Source: Sphingobacterium hotanense (lineage in GTDB: Bacteria; Bacteroidota; Bacteroidia; Sphingobacteriales; Sphingobacteriaceae). Taken from it: a stretch of DNA of 64,000 nt. Below the pieces are notes generated by a model. That model was given only the letters and a program-made list of their open reading frames with translations. It searched no databases and was not told the origin of the DNA. Where the stretch lies: contig NZ_CP030848.1 of NCBI RefSeq assembly GCF_008274825.1, forward strand, positions 3,161,618 to 3,225,617, given 5' to 3'. Positions within the stretch are counted from its first letter, which is position 1. Each line of letters opens with the position of its first letter. The position numbers and the translations under genes are program-made. Positions 42,000-49,613 of the stretch are shown here, piece after piece.

Positions 42000-42446
42000 T
42001 TAGATTCTCCGCTTATAGCCCGGCTTATCCATTTCCTTGTCTAAAGACATAGGCCCCGACCCTACGATCAAGAAATAGATCAATAGCATCAAAACGATAA
42101 GGGAAAGCCAAAACTCCGAATTAAGAAAACTAAATCCCTTTGTAATATTCACAAAGAAAACCGCCCCAATTAGAATTGGAATCTGTAGTGCTACGGCAAG
42201 TCGCGTGCGCAGACCAAGGATGATAAAAATCCCACCCACAATATGTGCAAACACCACATAATGTACCGCCGACCAAATAGACAACTGAAAATGCGTCTGT
42301 TCGATCAACGATGCGACAGAATCTCTGTCCATGATAAAACTAACTCCTTTTGCGAAGATGACCAGCCCTAGGGAAATGCGGACGAAGTCTATCCAACGAG
42401 GGTGATGCGCGTCGCCCCAGTGCTCAATGCGTTCGATTAGGTTCAT
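42000..42446 (-). CDS. DoxX-family membrane protein
   Basis: A 148-residue integral membrane protein with four predicted helices (FVRISLGLVIFAKGVSFI, VHYVVFAHIVGGIFIILGL, ALQIPILIGAVFFVNI, WLSLIVLMLLIYFLIV). The pattern and length match DoxX-like proteins, some of which form part of terminal quinol oxidases or thiosulfate oxidases, while most have unknown function. It ends 29 bp from the convergent LuxR-type gene and is divergent from the amidohydrolase gene at 42597. No redox partner is adjacent. Confidence 0.75.
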   Translation of the reverse strand: MNLIERIEHWGDAHHPRWIDFVRISLGLVIFAKGVSFIMDRDSVASLIEQTHFQLSIWSAVHYVVFAHIVGGIFIILGLRTRLAVALQIPILIGAVFFVNITKGFSFLNSEFWLSLIVLMLLIYFLIVGSGPMSLDKEMDKPGYKRRI

Positions 42447-42596
42447 AACAACCTCCTTTTTAATTGGTTATACCATTTCAACGTATGAACAGACCGTGTA
42501 GTATATTGTTCTATTTTCTTATTAATCTCCCTAATAGACAAACCATTCCCCCATTTAGCTGTTTAAACACTACGGGCATTTCCTATAAAAACACGT

Positions 42597-43382
42597 ATGA
42601 ATCAAATGACGAAATATCATATCAACCAGGTTGATAGTCCTTTTTGGGCTTTCGCCATACATGATGGGCATCAAATTGAAGAAGAACTAATGCCGTACAT
42701 GCGGCTTTCGGAAACCGAGCGCTTGCGCGAAGAAGATCCCTTTACCGCAGCAATGGCCGAATTACCCATCAACCAATTCATCGGTGGAAGTTCAAGATTT
42801 CAATTAGACATCAATAGAAATTTGGAAAATGCAATTTACCTGACGCCTGAACAGGCTTGGGGACTGCATGTATGGAATCAGTTACCCGAAGCGGAAGTCA
42901 ACCGACTCCAAAAAGAGCATGCCATGATCTATCAGGAAATAGAGGCATTAATCGAAAGGACCATCGCTCAATTCGGGTTCTTTTTCATCTTTGACATACA
43001 TAGTTACAATGCGAAACGCGAAGGCCCAACGGAAGAGATCGATAAAGATGCCAACCCGCAGATAAATCTGGGCACAGCATTTATACAACCGAAGTGGCGA
43101 CACCTGATCGACCTGTTCATCGAAAGTTTTCAGAAAGAAACCCTTGACGGAGAGACGATTGATATACGAGAAAACGTTAAATTTAAGGGAGGTTATCTCA
43201 ATCAACACCTTAACAACCAATTTGGGCAGTCGGGTTGTGTAATCTCTATAGAGTTTAGAAAAGACTTTATGGATGAATGGACAGGCGTTCCGGACCCCAG
43301 CAAAATTACTGCCTGCAAGCAACTGTTACTGAACTCGTTGAAAACTCTAACGCATTATTTCGAAAATGACCGAAAAGAATAA
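42597..43382 (+). CDS. N-formylglutamate amidohydrolase-like protein, first gene of an amide/peptide operon
   Basis: A 261-residue cytoplasmic hydrolase of the N-formylglutamate amidohydrolase (FGase) family. Key pieces are FIFDIHSYNAKREGP, with the metal-binding Asp and His and the typical H-S-Y motif, and the early segment FAIHDGH. GGYLNQHLNNQFGQSGCV supplies further active-site residues, and ISIEFRKDFMDEWTG lies at the end. True HutG acts in histidine breakdown, but no hut gene is near; instead a DUF1704 peptidase overlaps the end by 17 bp and an ATP-grasp ligase follows. The true substrate is therefore likely another N-acyl amino acid or peptide. A second in-frame ATG at 42606 is an alternative start. 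Confidence 0.82.
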   Translation: MNQMTKYHINQVDSPFWAFAIHDGHQIEEELMPYMRLSETERLREEDPFTAAMAELPINQFIGGSSRFQLDINRNLENAIYLTPEQAWGLHVWNQLPEAEVNRLQKEHAMIYQEIEALIERTIAQFGFFFIFDIHSYNAKREGPTEEIDKDANPQINLGTAFIQPKWRHLIDLFIESFQKETLDGETIDIRENVKFKGGYLNQHLNNQFGQSGCVISIEFRKDFMDEWTGVPDPSKITACKQLLLNSLKTLTHYFENDRKE

Positions 43383-45198
43383 ACCACTACAGAGGATTCT
43401 AAACGCTATTAACAAGCGATCGGCTATTCATTACCAAATTCCAAATGTTGGAAAGTTTATCTTCAACAAGATTGTCCCTTATATTTTCATATATCGGGTA
43501 CCTGAGATGGAGAAGCGCGACAAGATGCTTGTCGATTTGGCAAAGACAGAAAATGCAAGTATCGTCTGCAAGTCATCGGGTTTTCCATTAGAAGAATGGA
43601 TTCGCCCTATTGCGCAAAAACTTGCCGAAGAGTTTGGCGCCTGCTTGCTAATTGAAGTATGGATTGCAGATGAGAAGCAGAAAGACGATATAGAAGTCCA
43701 TGTAGCACAAAAGGATCTATTACCCTTAGCTGAGTACCTTGAAAAAAACATTCGCTTAGAAGCGCCTGAAATACGCGTAGGCATTGAGAAGGATCAGCAT
43801 ATCCCCCACCCACCTGATACGAAACAACTATTTTCCAAAAAGGAACTGCAGAACAAGCAGATCTTACTGATGGGTATCTCCATCAAACAGAACTATCTTG
43901 ACGAAGCCGACAATGTGCTGCCTTTGTTGATGCGGATTTATAGAGAGTCTTTGGCGAAATCTCTGTCCCGATTGTTTTTCGAGTTTCTACGGGTCTACAC
44001 CCACCTCAATGCTACGGCTCAACGCATCAATGTGCATCAGGAATTGACACCATTAATGGTTGAGATCGACCAAGCATTGGCTCAAGAAACAAAGAAGTTC
44101 GACTTCCTGCTCATGGTCACTCCGCTCAATGCGCACGAAGCCTGGCTACAGTTTAAGAAAGACAAGTTCTGGAAGACCCCGAAGTTTCTATATCGACCTA
44201 TGCACGTCGACCCAGACCTCGTTAAACGTAGACTTTACAACCTACGAATCGAGGATATATACGACCCTACGATGGCCTACATCTTTCGGGACAAACGCGC
44301 CGAGCTCGACTCCATGATCACCATGCTTGCCGATCGTGGAAAAGAAGATTTCCTTCACGGCAGTTTACAGGTATTTGGAAACGTTTCGGAGAAACTATAC
44401 AACTCTGCGCTGGCGCTATTGATGATGACAGAGCGTGAGGAGGTCGCGAAGAGATCGGATGATATTATCTCGGCAAATGATTTCGCGAAAATGGCACGTG
44501 AGGAAATACGATATTTACAAAAACAAAATACCGAATTCAATAGCCCTGTTCGCGTTCGTGAAGATATTTCAGGCGTCATGGTCAACCGTGGAGCCTTGAA
44601 CATCAGTCAAGAGTATAAACTTACCCGCTCAAGGGCAATGGCATTGATTCAACATGAAATCGGGACACATGTAGTCACTTATTTCAATGGTCGCCAACAG
44701 CCGCTCAATCTGTTCAGTCTGGGTGTACCGGGATACGAGGAGCTGCAAGAAGGTCTAGCAGTGCTGTCTGAATACATCGTCAATGGGCTGAACAACGATA
44801 GACTTAGAATTATTGCCGCCCGCGTGATTGCTGTTCACCATATGTTATTGGGAAATACCTTCACCGATACCTTCGACATGCTCGTCGATCAATACCTTTT
44901 TCTTCCGGAAACGGCTTTTAACTTAACCATGCGGGTATATCGTGGTGGTGGATTAACGAAGGATGCGCTTTATTTAAAAGGGATCATCGAGTTGTTAAAC
45001 TACATCAAAGAAGGAAATGAGGTCGATCTGTTGATGATGGGTAAGATTCGAAAAGACTACTTGCCCATTATCAAAGACTTGCTGCAACGCGGTGTCTTGA
45101 TACCTCCAGCGATAATACCGCGCTATATGTCTGTCGATTATAAACCCAAATGGCAGGAAGTAACTCAAAAAGGATCCATATTTAAACTAGTAGAATAA
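43366..45198 (+). CDS. DUF1704 (QEGLA-motif) metallopeptidase-like protein
   Basis: A 610-residue soluble protein of DUF1704, named in databases for a flavohemoglobin expression-modulating QEGLA motif. Its catalytic signature is visible as QHEIGTHVVTYFNG near residue 430 (HExxxH zincin motif) and YEELQEGLAVLSEY near 458. This is the same HExxxH arrangement as the eukaryotic MATCAP tubulin-tail carboxypeptidases, which belong to this family. The N-terminal 350 residues are mixed alpha/beta with no known domain. The ATG lies inside the end of the amidohydrolase gene (17-bp overlap), so translation is coupled; the ATP-grasp gene starts 18 bp after the stop. The substrate is unknown. Confidence 0.82.
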   Translation: MTEKNKPLQRILNAINKRSAIHYQIPNVGKFIFNKIVPYIFIYRVPEMEKRDKMLVDLAKTENASIVCKSSGFPLEEWIRPIAQKLAEEFGACLLIEVWIADEKQKDDIEVHVAQKDLLPLAEYLEKNIRLEAPEIRVGIEKDQHIPHPPDTKQLFSKKELQNKQILLMGISIKQNYLDEADNVLPLLMRIYRESLAKSLSRLFFEFLRVYTHLNATAQRINVHQELTPLMVEIDQALAQETKKFDFLLMVTPLNAHEAWLQFKKDKFWKTPKFLYRPMHVDPDLVKRRLYNLRIEDIYDPTMAYIFRDKRAELDSMITMLADRGKEDFLHGSLQVFGNVSEKLYNSALALLMMTEREEVAKRSDDIISANDFAKMAREEIRYLQKQNTEFNSPVRVREDISGVMVNRGALNISQEYKLTRSRAMALIQHEIGTHVVTYFNGRQQPLNLFSLGVPGYEELQEGLAVLSEYIVNGLNNDRLRIIAARVIAVHHMLLGNTFTDTFDMLVDQYLFLPETAFNLTMRVYRGGGLTKDALYLKGIIELLNYIKEGNEVDLLMMGKIRKDYLPIIKDLLQRGVLIPPAIIPRYMSVDYKPKWQEVTQKGSIFKLVE

Positions 45199-45216
45199 TC
45201 TAATCCGATTGTATAT

Positions 45217-46236
45217 ATGAAAATTGCATTTTTAATAAATCAAACCCATAAGGAAGAGGAAAAATTCACCACCACTATCCTTGCGTTGAAGGCACTCGAA
45301 AGAGGACACACGGTAATGTATATTGGGCTTGCCGACTTTGTCTATGAAGACGAGCAGCGCGTTCTGGCTCACTGTAGAATCGTTGAGCCGGAGCAGCAAA
45401 TTGATACCGGCGATAAGTTGATGAAACATCTTAAAGACGCCAAAAAGACTTTGGTCGACCTCTCTACGGTAGAGGTATTATGGCTGCGCTTCGACCCGAC
45501 CTTAGATATGATCAACAGACCTTGGGCTGCCGCAAGCGGAATACAGTTTGCTCAATTAGTGAAAAAGAACGGTGGATTTGTAATCAATGACCCCGATAAT
45601 CTGGTGCAGGCAAATAATAAATTATATCTAGAAAACTTCCCGAAAGCCGTTCGTCCAAAAACAATGGTTACTAGAAATCACGAAGACATTCTACGTTTTT
45701 TAGAGGAGCAGAACGATAAGATCATCCTCAAACCATTGAAAGGCTCGGGTGGAAAGAACGTATTCATGATTAAATACGATGAACGACAAAATCTAAAGCA
45801 GACTGTTGAAGCGATTGCTCGCGACGGTTATGTGATTGCACAGGAGTACCTTCCAGAAGCTCATAAGGGAGATATACGTTTCTTTTTGATGGACGGCGAA
45901 CCCTTGGTTGTCGATGGCGTTTATGCTGCAGTACAACGTGTGCAACCGGAAAATGAAATCAGAAGCAATATCCATCAGGGAGCTACCGCACAAGTGGCCG
46001 AAATAACCGAGGATATCTTGAACCTGACGAAACAAGTTTCGCTGACCCTAAAGAACGATAATATGTATTTAGTAGGCTTAGATATCGTAGGCGATAAAAT
46101 CATGGAAGTCAATGTATTCAGTCCCGGTGCGCTCTACCATGCGATTAAACTTGGAAAGAAAGACTTTGCCGGAGCAATCATTGCAGACCTAGAAAAAAGA
46201 GTTGAAAACTTCTATGCAGCAATAGACGCTGATTAG
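45217..46236 (+). CDS. GshB-like ATP-grasp ligase
   Basis: A 339-residue ATP-grasp enzyme resembling glutathione synthetase. The N-terminal part has the pre-ATP-grasp fold (MKIAFLINQT, VLWLRFDPTLDMINRPW, INDPDNLVQANNKL). The ATP-grasp part has DKIILKPLKGSGGKNVFMIK with the ATP-binding loop, IAQEYLPEAHKGDIRFFLMD and MEVNVFSPGALYHA with the Mg ligands, all as in GshB. No gamma-glutamylcysteine ligase gene is in the window, so glutathione synthesis is not supported; an amide ligase in a pathway with the preceding amidohydrolase and DUF1704 peptidase is more likely. It is convergent with brkB, with 1 bp between the stops. Confidence 0.85.
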   Translation: MKIAFLINQTHKEEEKFTTTILALKALERGHTVMYIGLADFVYEDEQRVLAHCRIVEPEQQIDTGDKLMKHLKDAKKTLVDLSTVEVLWLRFDPTLDMINRPWAAASGIQFAQLVKKNGGFVINDPDNLVQANNKLYLENFPKAVRPKTMVTRNHEDILRFLEEQNDKIILKPLKGSGGKNVFMIKYDERQNLKQTVEAIARDGYVIAQEYLPEAHKGDIRFFLMDGEPLVVDGVYAAVQRVQPENEIRSNIHQGATAQVAEITEDILNLTKQVSLTLKNDNMYLVGLDIVGDKIMEVNVFSPGALYHAIKLGKKDFAGAIIADLEKRVENFYAAIDAD

Positions 46237-46237
46237 A

Positions 46238-47212
46238 TTACTTCTCAGTAACCGTCTCCTCCGTCGTCAATGGCGCGGGGGGGATTTCATCCACATTCCT
46301 TTCTATTTCTTTCGTTTCTACATGCACAGCAAACTCCGAAGGCTCGATACTGACGCCTTTGTAGGTGGCATACTCACGAGTAAATACAGCTCCAAAATAT
46401 AATATAGCCGCCGTATAGTAAACCCAAAGCAAAATCAACACAATAGATCCTGCAGCTCCATAAGTGGTTTCCGTATCTGAATTTTGAAGATATAAGCCGA
46501 TCCCAAATCGACCGAAAATAAAAAGTATAGCCGTAAATAGCGCTCCGGCACGAACCGTTTTCCACTTAATATTTACATCTGGTAAGACCTTAAAGATCAC
46601 AGCGAACAAAACGAAAGTGATACCGAAGGATAATAAGAAATTAATAGCATCCATAACGAACACTGTCATATCTGGAAAGTAACGAAGCAAGCGATCGGTC
46701 AGTGTTAAGATTACGCCGTTGACCACTAATGTAACAACCAATAAGAATCCCAAACCAATAACTAAAGATGAGGATAATAATCTATCGGTAATCAACTTCA
46801 ACCATCCCTTTTTAGGTTTTGCGCGAACATGCCATATTTTGTTGATGGAGTTTTGTATATCCCCGAATACTGTAGTTGCACCGATGATCAAAGTAACGAT
46901 ACTGATGATGAGTGCTAGTGTAGATTTACCGGAGAGTTCTAAGTTCTTGATCACTTCCTGAATTTGGCGTGCAGCACTCGCACCTACCAAACCGTTCAAT
47001 TCTGTAAATACTTTTCCCTTTATCGCTTCCTCGCCCAAAAATATGCCCGCGAGAGAAATCATCAAGACCAAGATAGGTCCTAGGGAGAATATAGTATAAT
47101 AGGCTAACGAGGCACTGTATTTCAAACTATCCTCGTTCATAAACCCCATTACAGAGTTCTTCAATATGCTAAAACTGTCTTTAAAGAAATTGGATTTCTT
47201 TTTCTCTTCCAT
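46238..47212 (-). CDS. YihY/BrkB-family inner membrane protein
   Basis: A 324-residue integral membrane protein with about six transmembrane helices. The family signatures are visible: KYSASLAYYTIFSLGPILVL near the N-terminus, then IVTLIIGATTVFGDIQNSIN with WHVRAKPKKGWLKL. Later come LPDVNIKWKTVRAGAL and YGAAGSIVLILLWVYYTAAI, and FGAVFTREYATYKGV. The family was once called ribonuclease BN by mistake; its role is not settled and may be transport or envelope related. A charged C-terminal tail of about 45 residues is probably cytoplasmic. It shares its strand and a 66-bp spacer with the DUF421 gene upstream, so they may be one transcript. Confidence 0.9.
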   Translation of the reverse strand: MEEKKKSNFFKDSFSILKNSVMGFMNEDSLKYSASLAYYTIFSLGPILVLMISLAGIFLGEEAIKGKVFTELNGLVGASAARQIQEVIKNLELSGKSTLALIISIVTLIIGATTVFGDIQNSINKIWHVRAKPKKGWLKLITDRLLSSSLVIGLGFLLVVTLVVNGVILTLTDRLLRYFPDMTVFVMDAINFLLSFGITFVLFAVIFKVLPDVNIKWKTVRAGALFTAILFIFGRFGIGLYLQNSDTETTYGAAGSIVLILLWVYYTAAILYFGAVFTREYATYKGVSIEPSEFAVHVETKEIERNVDEIPPAPLTTEETVTEK

Positions 47213-47278
47213 GTAAATAATTGTTTTTTTCTTTATGACTTAACAGGCGGCTATAGAAATTGTTTTGAAAATCCCCTT

Positions 47279-47962
47279 CTAGCCTATCCGACGTGAATTT
47301 ATTGCATGTGCCCACTCCCTTTTCCCACAACGGTCGCATCGGTCCTCGCAAGTTTCTAAAGTCGATTTCACATTTCCACAGAACAAACAAGCAAAGGGTC
47401 CACCGTCCTCCAACGAAGTAATCTTATATTGGTCGTCTGGAAATAAAGGCAACCCGTATTTAACTTCCTCGTCGGGATAATATAGCACGCTCATGGTTCC
47501 ATCTACCTCCAATAAAGCAACGCGAACTTGCCCCAGATGCTCTATAGACTGATTCCGCAATTCTGCAAAGAACTCCATCTGCGAAAAGTCACTATCGCTT
47601 TCTTTCTTGACTTCAAACATCCCGTTCTTGACAACACACATGGGCTTGCCCTCCATCAGCTCGTTGAAAAAGCGATTCTTCTGCGTCAACCAAGTGATGA
47701 ACTTGTAGAAAAGTATAATCGAGAATAAAACAATGAAACCATAGAGTATAGGAATATCCTCTTGAAACATCGGATCTCCGGCAGCAGAACCCATGGCAAG
47801 AATAATAGCCACCTCAAATAGCGTAAGTTGCCTGACACCTCTCCTGCCCGATAAACGCAGTACAATCAGGATGATAAGAAACATCATCAACGTCCGACTA
47901 ATAATCTCCAAGATGAAGGACAACTCCACATCCTTCAAAAAGATATTTTGGATATCGATCAT
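47279..47962 (-). CDS. DUF421 (YetF-like) membrane protein with a Cys-rich C-terminal tail
   Basis: A 227-residue protein of the DUF421 family, with three N-terminal helices (ISRTLMMFLIILIVLRL, LTLFEVAIILAMGSAAG, IPILYGFIVLFSIILFY). The soluble YetF domain follows: FNELMEGKPMCVVKNGMF, then FAELRNQSIEHLGQVRVALLEV and VLYYPDEEVKYGLPLFPDD. The last 40 residues carry CLFCGN and CEDRCDRCGK, four to five Cys laid out like a zinc ribbon, which typical YetF proteins lack. The function of the family is unknown. It is upstream of brkB on the same strand. Confidence 0.85.
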   Translation of the reverse strand: MIDIQNIFLKDVELSFILEIISRTLMMFLIILIVLRLSGRRGVRQLTLFEVAIILAMGSAAGDPMFQEDIPILYGFIVLFSIILFYKFITWLTQKNRFFNELMEGKPMCVVKNGMFEVKKESDSDFSQMEFFAELRNQSIEHLGQVRVALLEVDGTMSVLYYPDEEVKYGLPLFPDDQYKITSLEDGGPFACLFCGNVKSTLETCEDRCDRCGKREWAHAINSRRIG

Positions 47963-48074
47963 AGCATATTGTTTTTTCTATATCAGGAACATTTAATCCT
48001 TCAGAAGGTTTTACCAAGCAGACCAAACCTTTTCGGGAGTGGATTGTTTTACTATCAGAACAACATAAATTAAG

Positions 48075-48230
48075 ATGAGCAAGAAAGAAACCCTACAGGA
48101 AGAAGAAGAAAAAAAATATCCAAAAGAAGAAGAAACAAAAACGGACGTCGAACATGATACCGGAAAACGTCCGGAAAAGGATACCAATCCTTTGCCACCG
48201 AATCCGAATAAAGTCGATGATCACGAATAA
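48075..48230 (+). CDS. Small acidic, probably disordered protein (51 residues)
   Basis: A short frame from ATG at 48075 to TAA at 48230 reads MSKKETLQEEEEKKYPKEEE and ends NPNKVDDHE. It is made almost entirely of Glu, Lys, Asp, Pro and Asn, with no hydrophobic core. Small acidic low-complexity proteins of this kind are common and poorly annotated in Bacteroidota. An A-rich stretch (TAAG) precedes the ATG. It lies in the gap between the DUF421 gene (divergent) and a REP-like element. Confidence 0.45.
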   Translation: MSKKETLQEEEEKKYPKEEETKTDVEHDTGKRPEKDTNPLPPNPNKVDDHE

Positions 48231-48279
48231 GCAACGGGAAACCGACTAGTTCGAGACAATACCCTTTATTAAGTTAATC

Positions 48280-48323
48280 AAACCTCTATCACGGCCCTTT
48301 TATAAGGGTTCTGATAGGGGTTT
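48280..48323. repeat. REP-like hairpin element, type II (second copy)
   Basis: AAACCTCTATCACGGCCCTT (48280-48299) pairs imperfectly (16 of 20) with AAGGGTTCTGATAGGGGTTT (48304-48323) around a 4-nt loop. The core ATCAAACCTCTATCA matches the element at 9560. The left end of the intact IS lies 24 bp further on. Confidence 0.65.
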
Positions 48324-48347
48324 TATTTTAGTAGTTAGTATTTAGTA

Positions 48348-49380
48348 ATGCGAATTAAGGGTTGAAATATATTGGAAAAATCTTCTTAAAAAGAGGGTTG
48401 AAAACTTGTATAAAAGCCTGATTATCAGTATATTTATAATGTTCCTTACGCATTATAAAAGAACATGATCAATCAGGCCAAGGCTCTAAAATTAATAAAA
48501 TTATACCAGTATGTGTGTGATAAATATGACAGTGAACTGCAATATTACTGTCAGCGATTTTCAAACAATAACAAACCTGACTTTACTGATCAGGAGGTTT
48601 TGACCATCTATTTATTCAGTGTGCACGAGGAACAGCGGCTAAGGATCAAGCAGATTCATAAATTCGCCTCGGATTATCTGATGGATTGGTTTCCCAAGCT
48701 AACTTCGTACGTAGCATTCAACACCCGTATCAACCGCCTTTTTGATGTTTTGAGATCTCTCTGTCAGTCAGTTATAGAGGACTTTGCTCCAGAAGAGTGC
48801 TCCAGAGAATTTTCCCTACTGGACTCTATGCCCATCATAACCTGCAGTGGGACTAGAAGAGCAAAGGTAGCTCTGGAGATAACGGATAAAAGCTTCTGCT
48901 CAACGAAGAGGCTTTGGTATTTTGGATTAAAACTTCATGCGCTCAACAGCTATAACAAATCCAAGCTGCCTCGTCCGGAAAGCATAGTAATAAGCAAGGA
49001 ATCTGAAAGTGACCTGAACATATTTAAGGAGAATTGGGCATCCATCGCAGGTAGGACGTTCTTTGGTGACAAGATATACCGTGACGCCCCATTCTTCGAG
49101 TGGTTTTATAAAGAAAAGAAATCAATTATGTATACCCCGATAAGGGAAACCCAAGGAAAGCCGGATTGTTTAAAAAACAGGGATCGTGCTTATAATGATC
49201 TGTTTTCAAGAGCAGTATCTAGGGTAAGACAACCAATCGAATCCTTTTTTAATTGGATAAATGAAAAAACACAGATACAAAACGCAAGTAAGGTCAGATC
49301 TACCAAAGGACTATTAGTACATGTGTTCGGTAAATTAACAGCCTGTTTCATAAAGCCTATTTTCAACCCTTAATTCGCAT
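48348..49380 (+). mobile_element. Intact IS982-type insertion sequence, 1033 bp
   Basis: The ends are near-perfect inverted repeats: ATGCGAATTAAGGGTTGAAA at the left (48348-48367) and the same sequence in reverse at the right (ending 49380). The 5-bp TAGTA is duplicated on both sides (48343-48347 and 49381-49385). The preinsertion site reads GTTAGTATT-TAGTA-GTTAGTATTTAGACC, a repeat of its own. The only gene is a transposase whose stop codon lies within the right repeat. A hairpin TTATAATG/CATTATAA (48434-48458) sits just before its start codon and may limit translation. A near-identical but truncated copy lies at 26018-27003. Confidence 0.92.
48465..49373 (+). CDS. IS982-family transposase, full-length
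   Basis: A 302-residue DDE transposase, judged to be IS982 family from its layout: LTDQE-like TDQEVLTIYLF, WFPKLTSYVAFNTRINRL, LLDSMPI (Asp120), YFGLKLHALN, FFGDKIY (Asp202), and RQPIESFFNWINEKTQ (Glu259). It differs from the copy at 25981 at about eight positions through residue 285 and keeps the native C-terminus KLTACFIKPIFNP. The TAA stop is inside the right terminal repeat. With both ends and target duplications present, the element looks capable of movement. The family call rests on motifs; IS982 is the best fit, other DDE families are less likely. Confidence 0.88.
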   Translation: MINQAKALKLIKLYQYVCDKYDSELQYYCQRFSNNNKPDFTDQEVLTIYLFSVHEEQRLRIKQIHKFASDYLMDWFPKLTSYVAFNTRINRLFDVLRSLCQSVIEDFAPEECSREFSLLDSMPIITCSGTRRAKVALEITDKSFCSTKRLWYFGLKLHALNSYNKSKLPRPESIVISKESESDLNIFKENWASIAGRTFFGDKIYRDAPFFEWFYKEKKSIMYTPIRETQGKPDCLKNRDRAYNDLFSRAVSRVRQPIESFFNWINEKTQIQNASKVRSTKGLLVHVFGKLTACFIKPIFNP

Positions 49381-49595
49381 TAGTAGTTAGTATTTAGACC
49401 TATGGCGTTCGTTTTGATCGCTATTTTTTAGCGGTATTTTTTTAGAAAAAAAGAAGTATGGAAGGATGTTTTGTCTTTGAACCAGGAAAGGAAGGATTGG
49501 GAGGATGTTTTGTCTTTGAACCGGGAAAGGAAGGATGAAAGGATTGGCAGGATCAGGTCTTAAATCTAATGTCTAACATCTGATATCTAAACCTT
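49381..49595. repeat. Repeat cluster right of the intact IS (TAGTAG, GGAAAGG, TCTAATG modules)
   Basis: TAGTAGTTAGTATTTAGACC at 49381-49400, two CCAGGAAAGGAAGGAT-type units at 49478-49545 followed by GGATTGGCAGGATCA, and TCTAATGTCTAACATCTGAT at 49565-49584. The order is the same as beside the truncated IS at 27004-27478. A G/A-rich stretch at 49430-49477 between modules is not similar. No gene is seen in 49381-49613. Confidence 0.75.
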
Positions 49596-49613
49596 ACCTT
49601 TACTCTGAAAATT

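Noticed and set aside
45217-46236. Calling the ATP-grasp gene gshB
   Set aside because: There is no gshA-like gene in the window, and the operon partners (DUF1704, amidohydrolase) point to another substrate.
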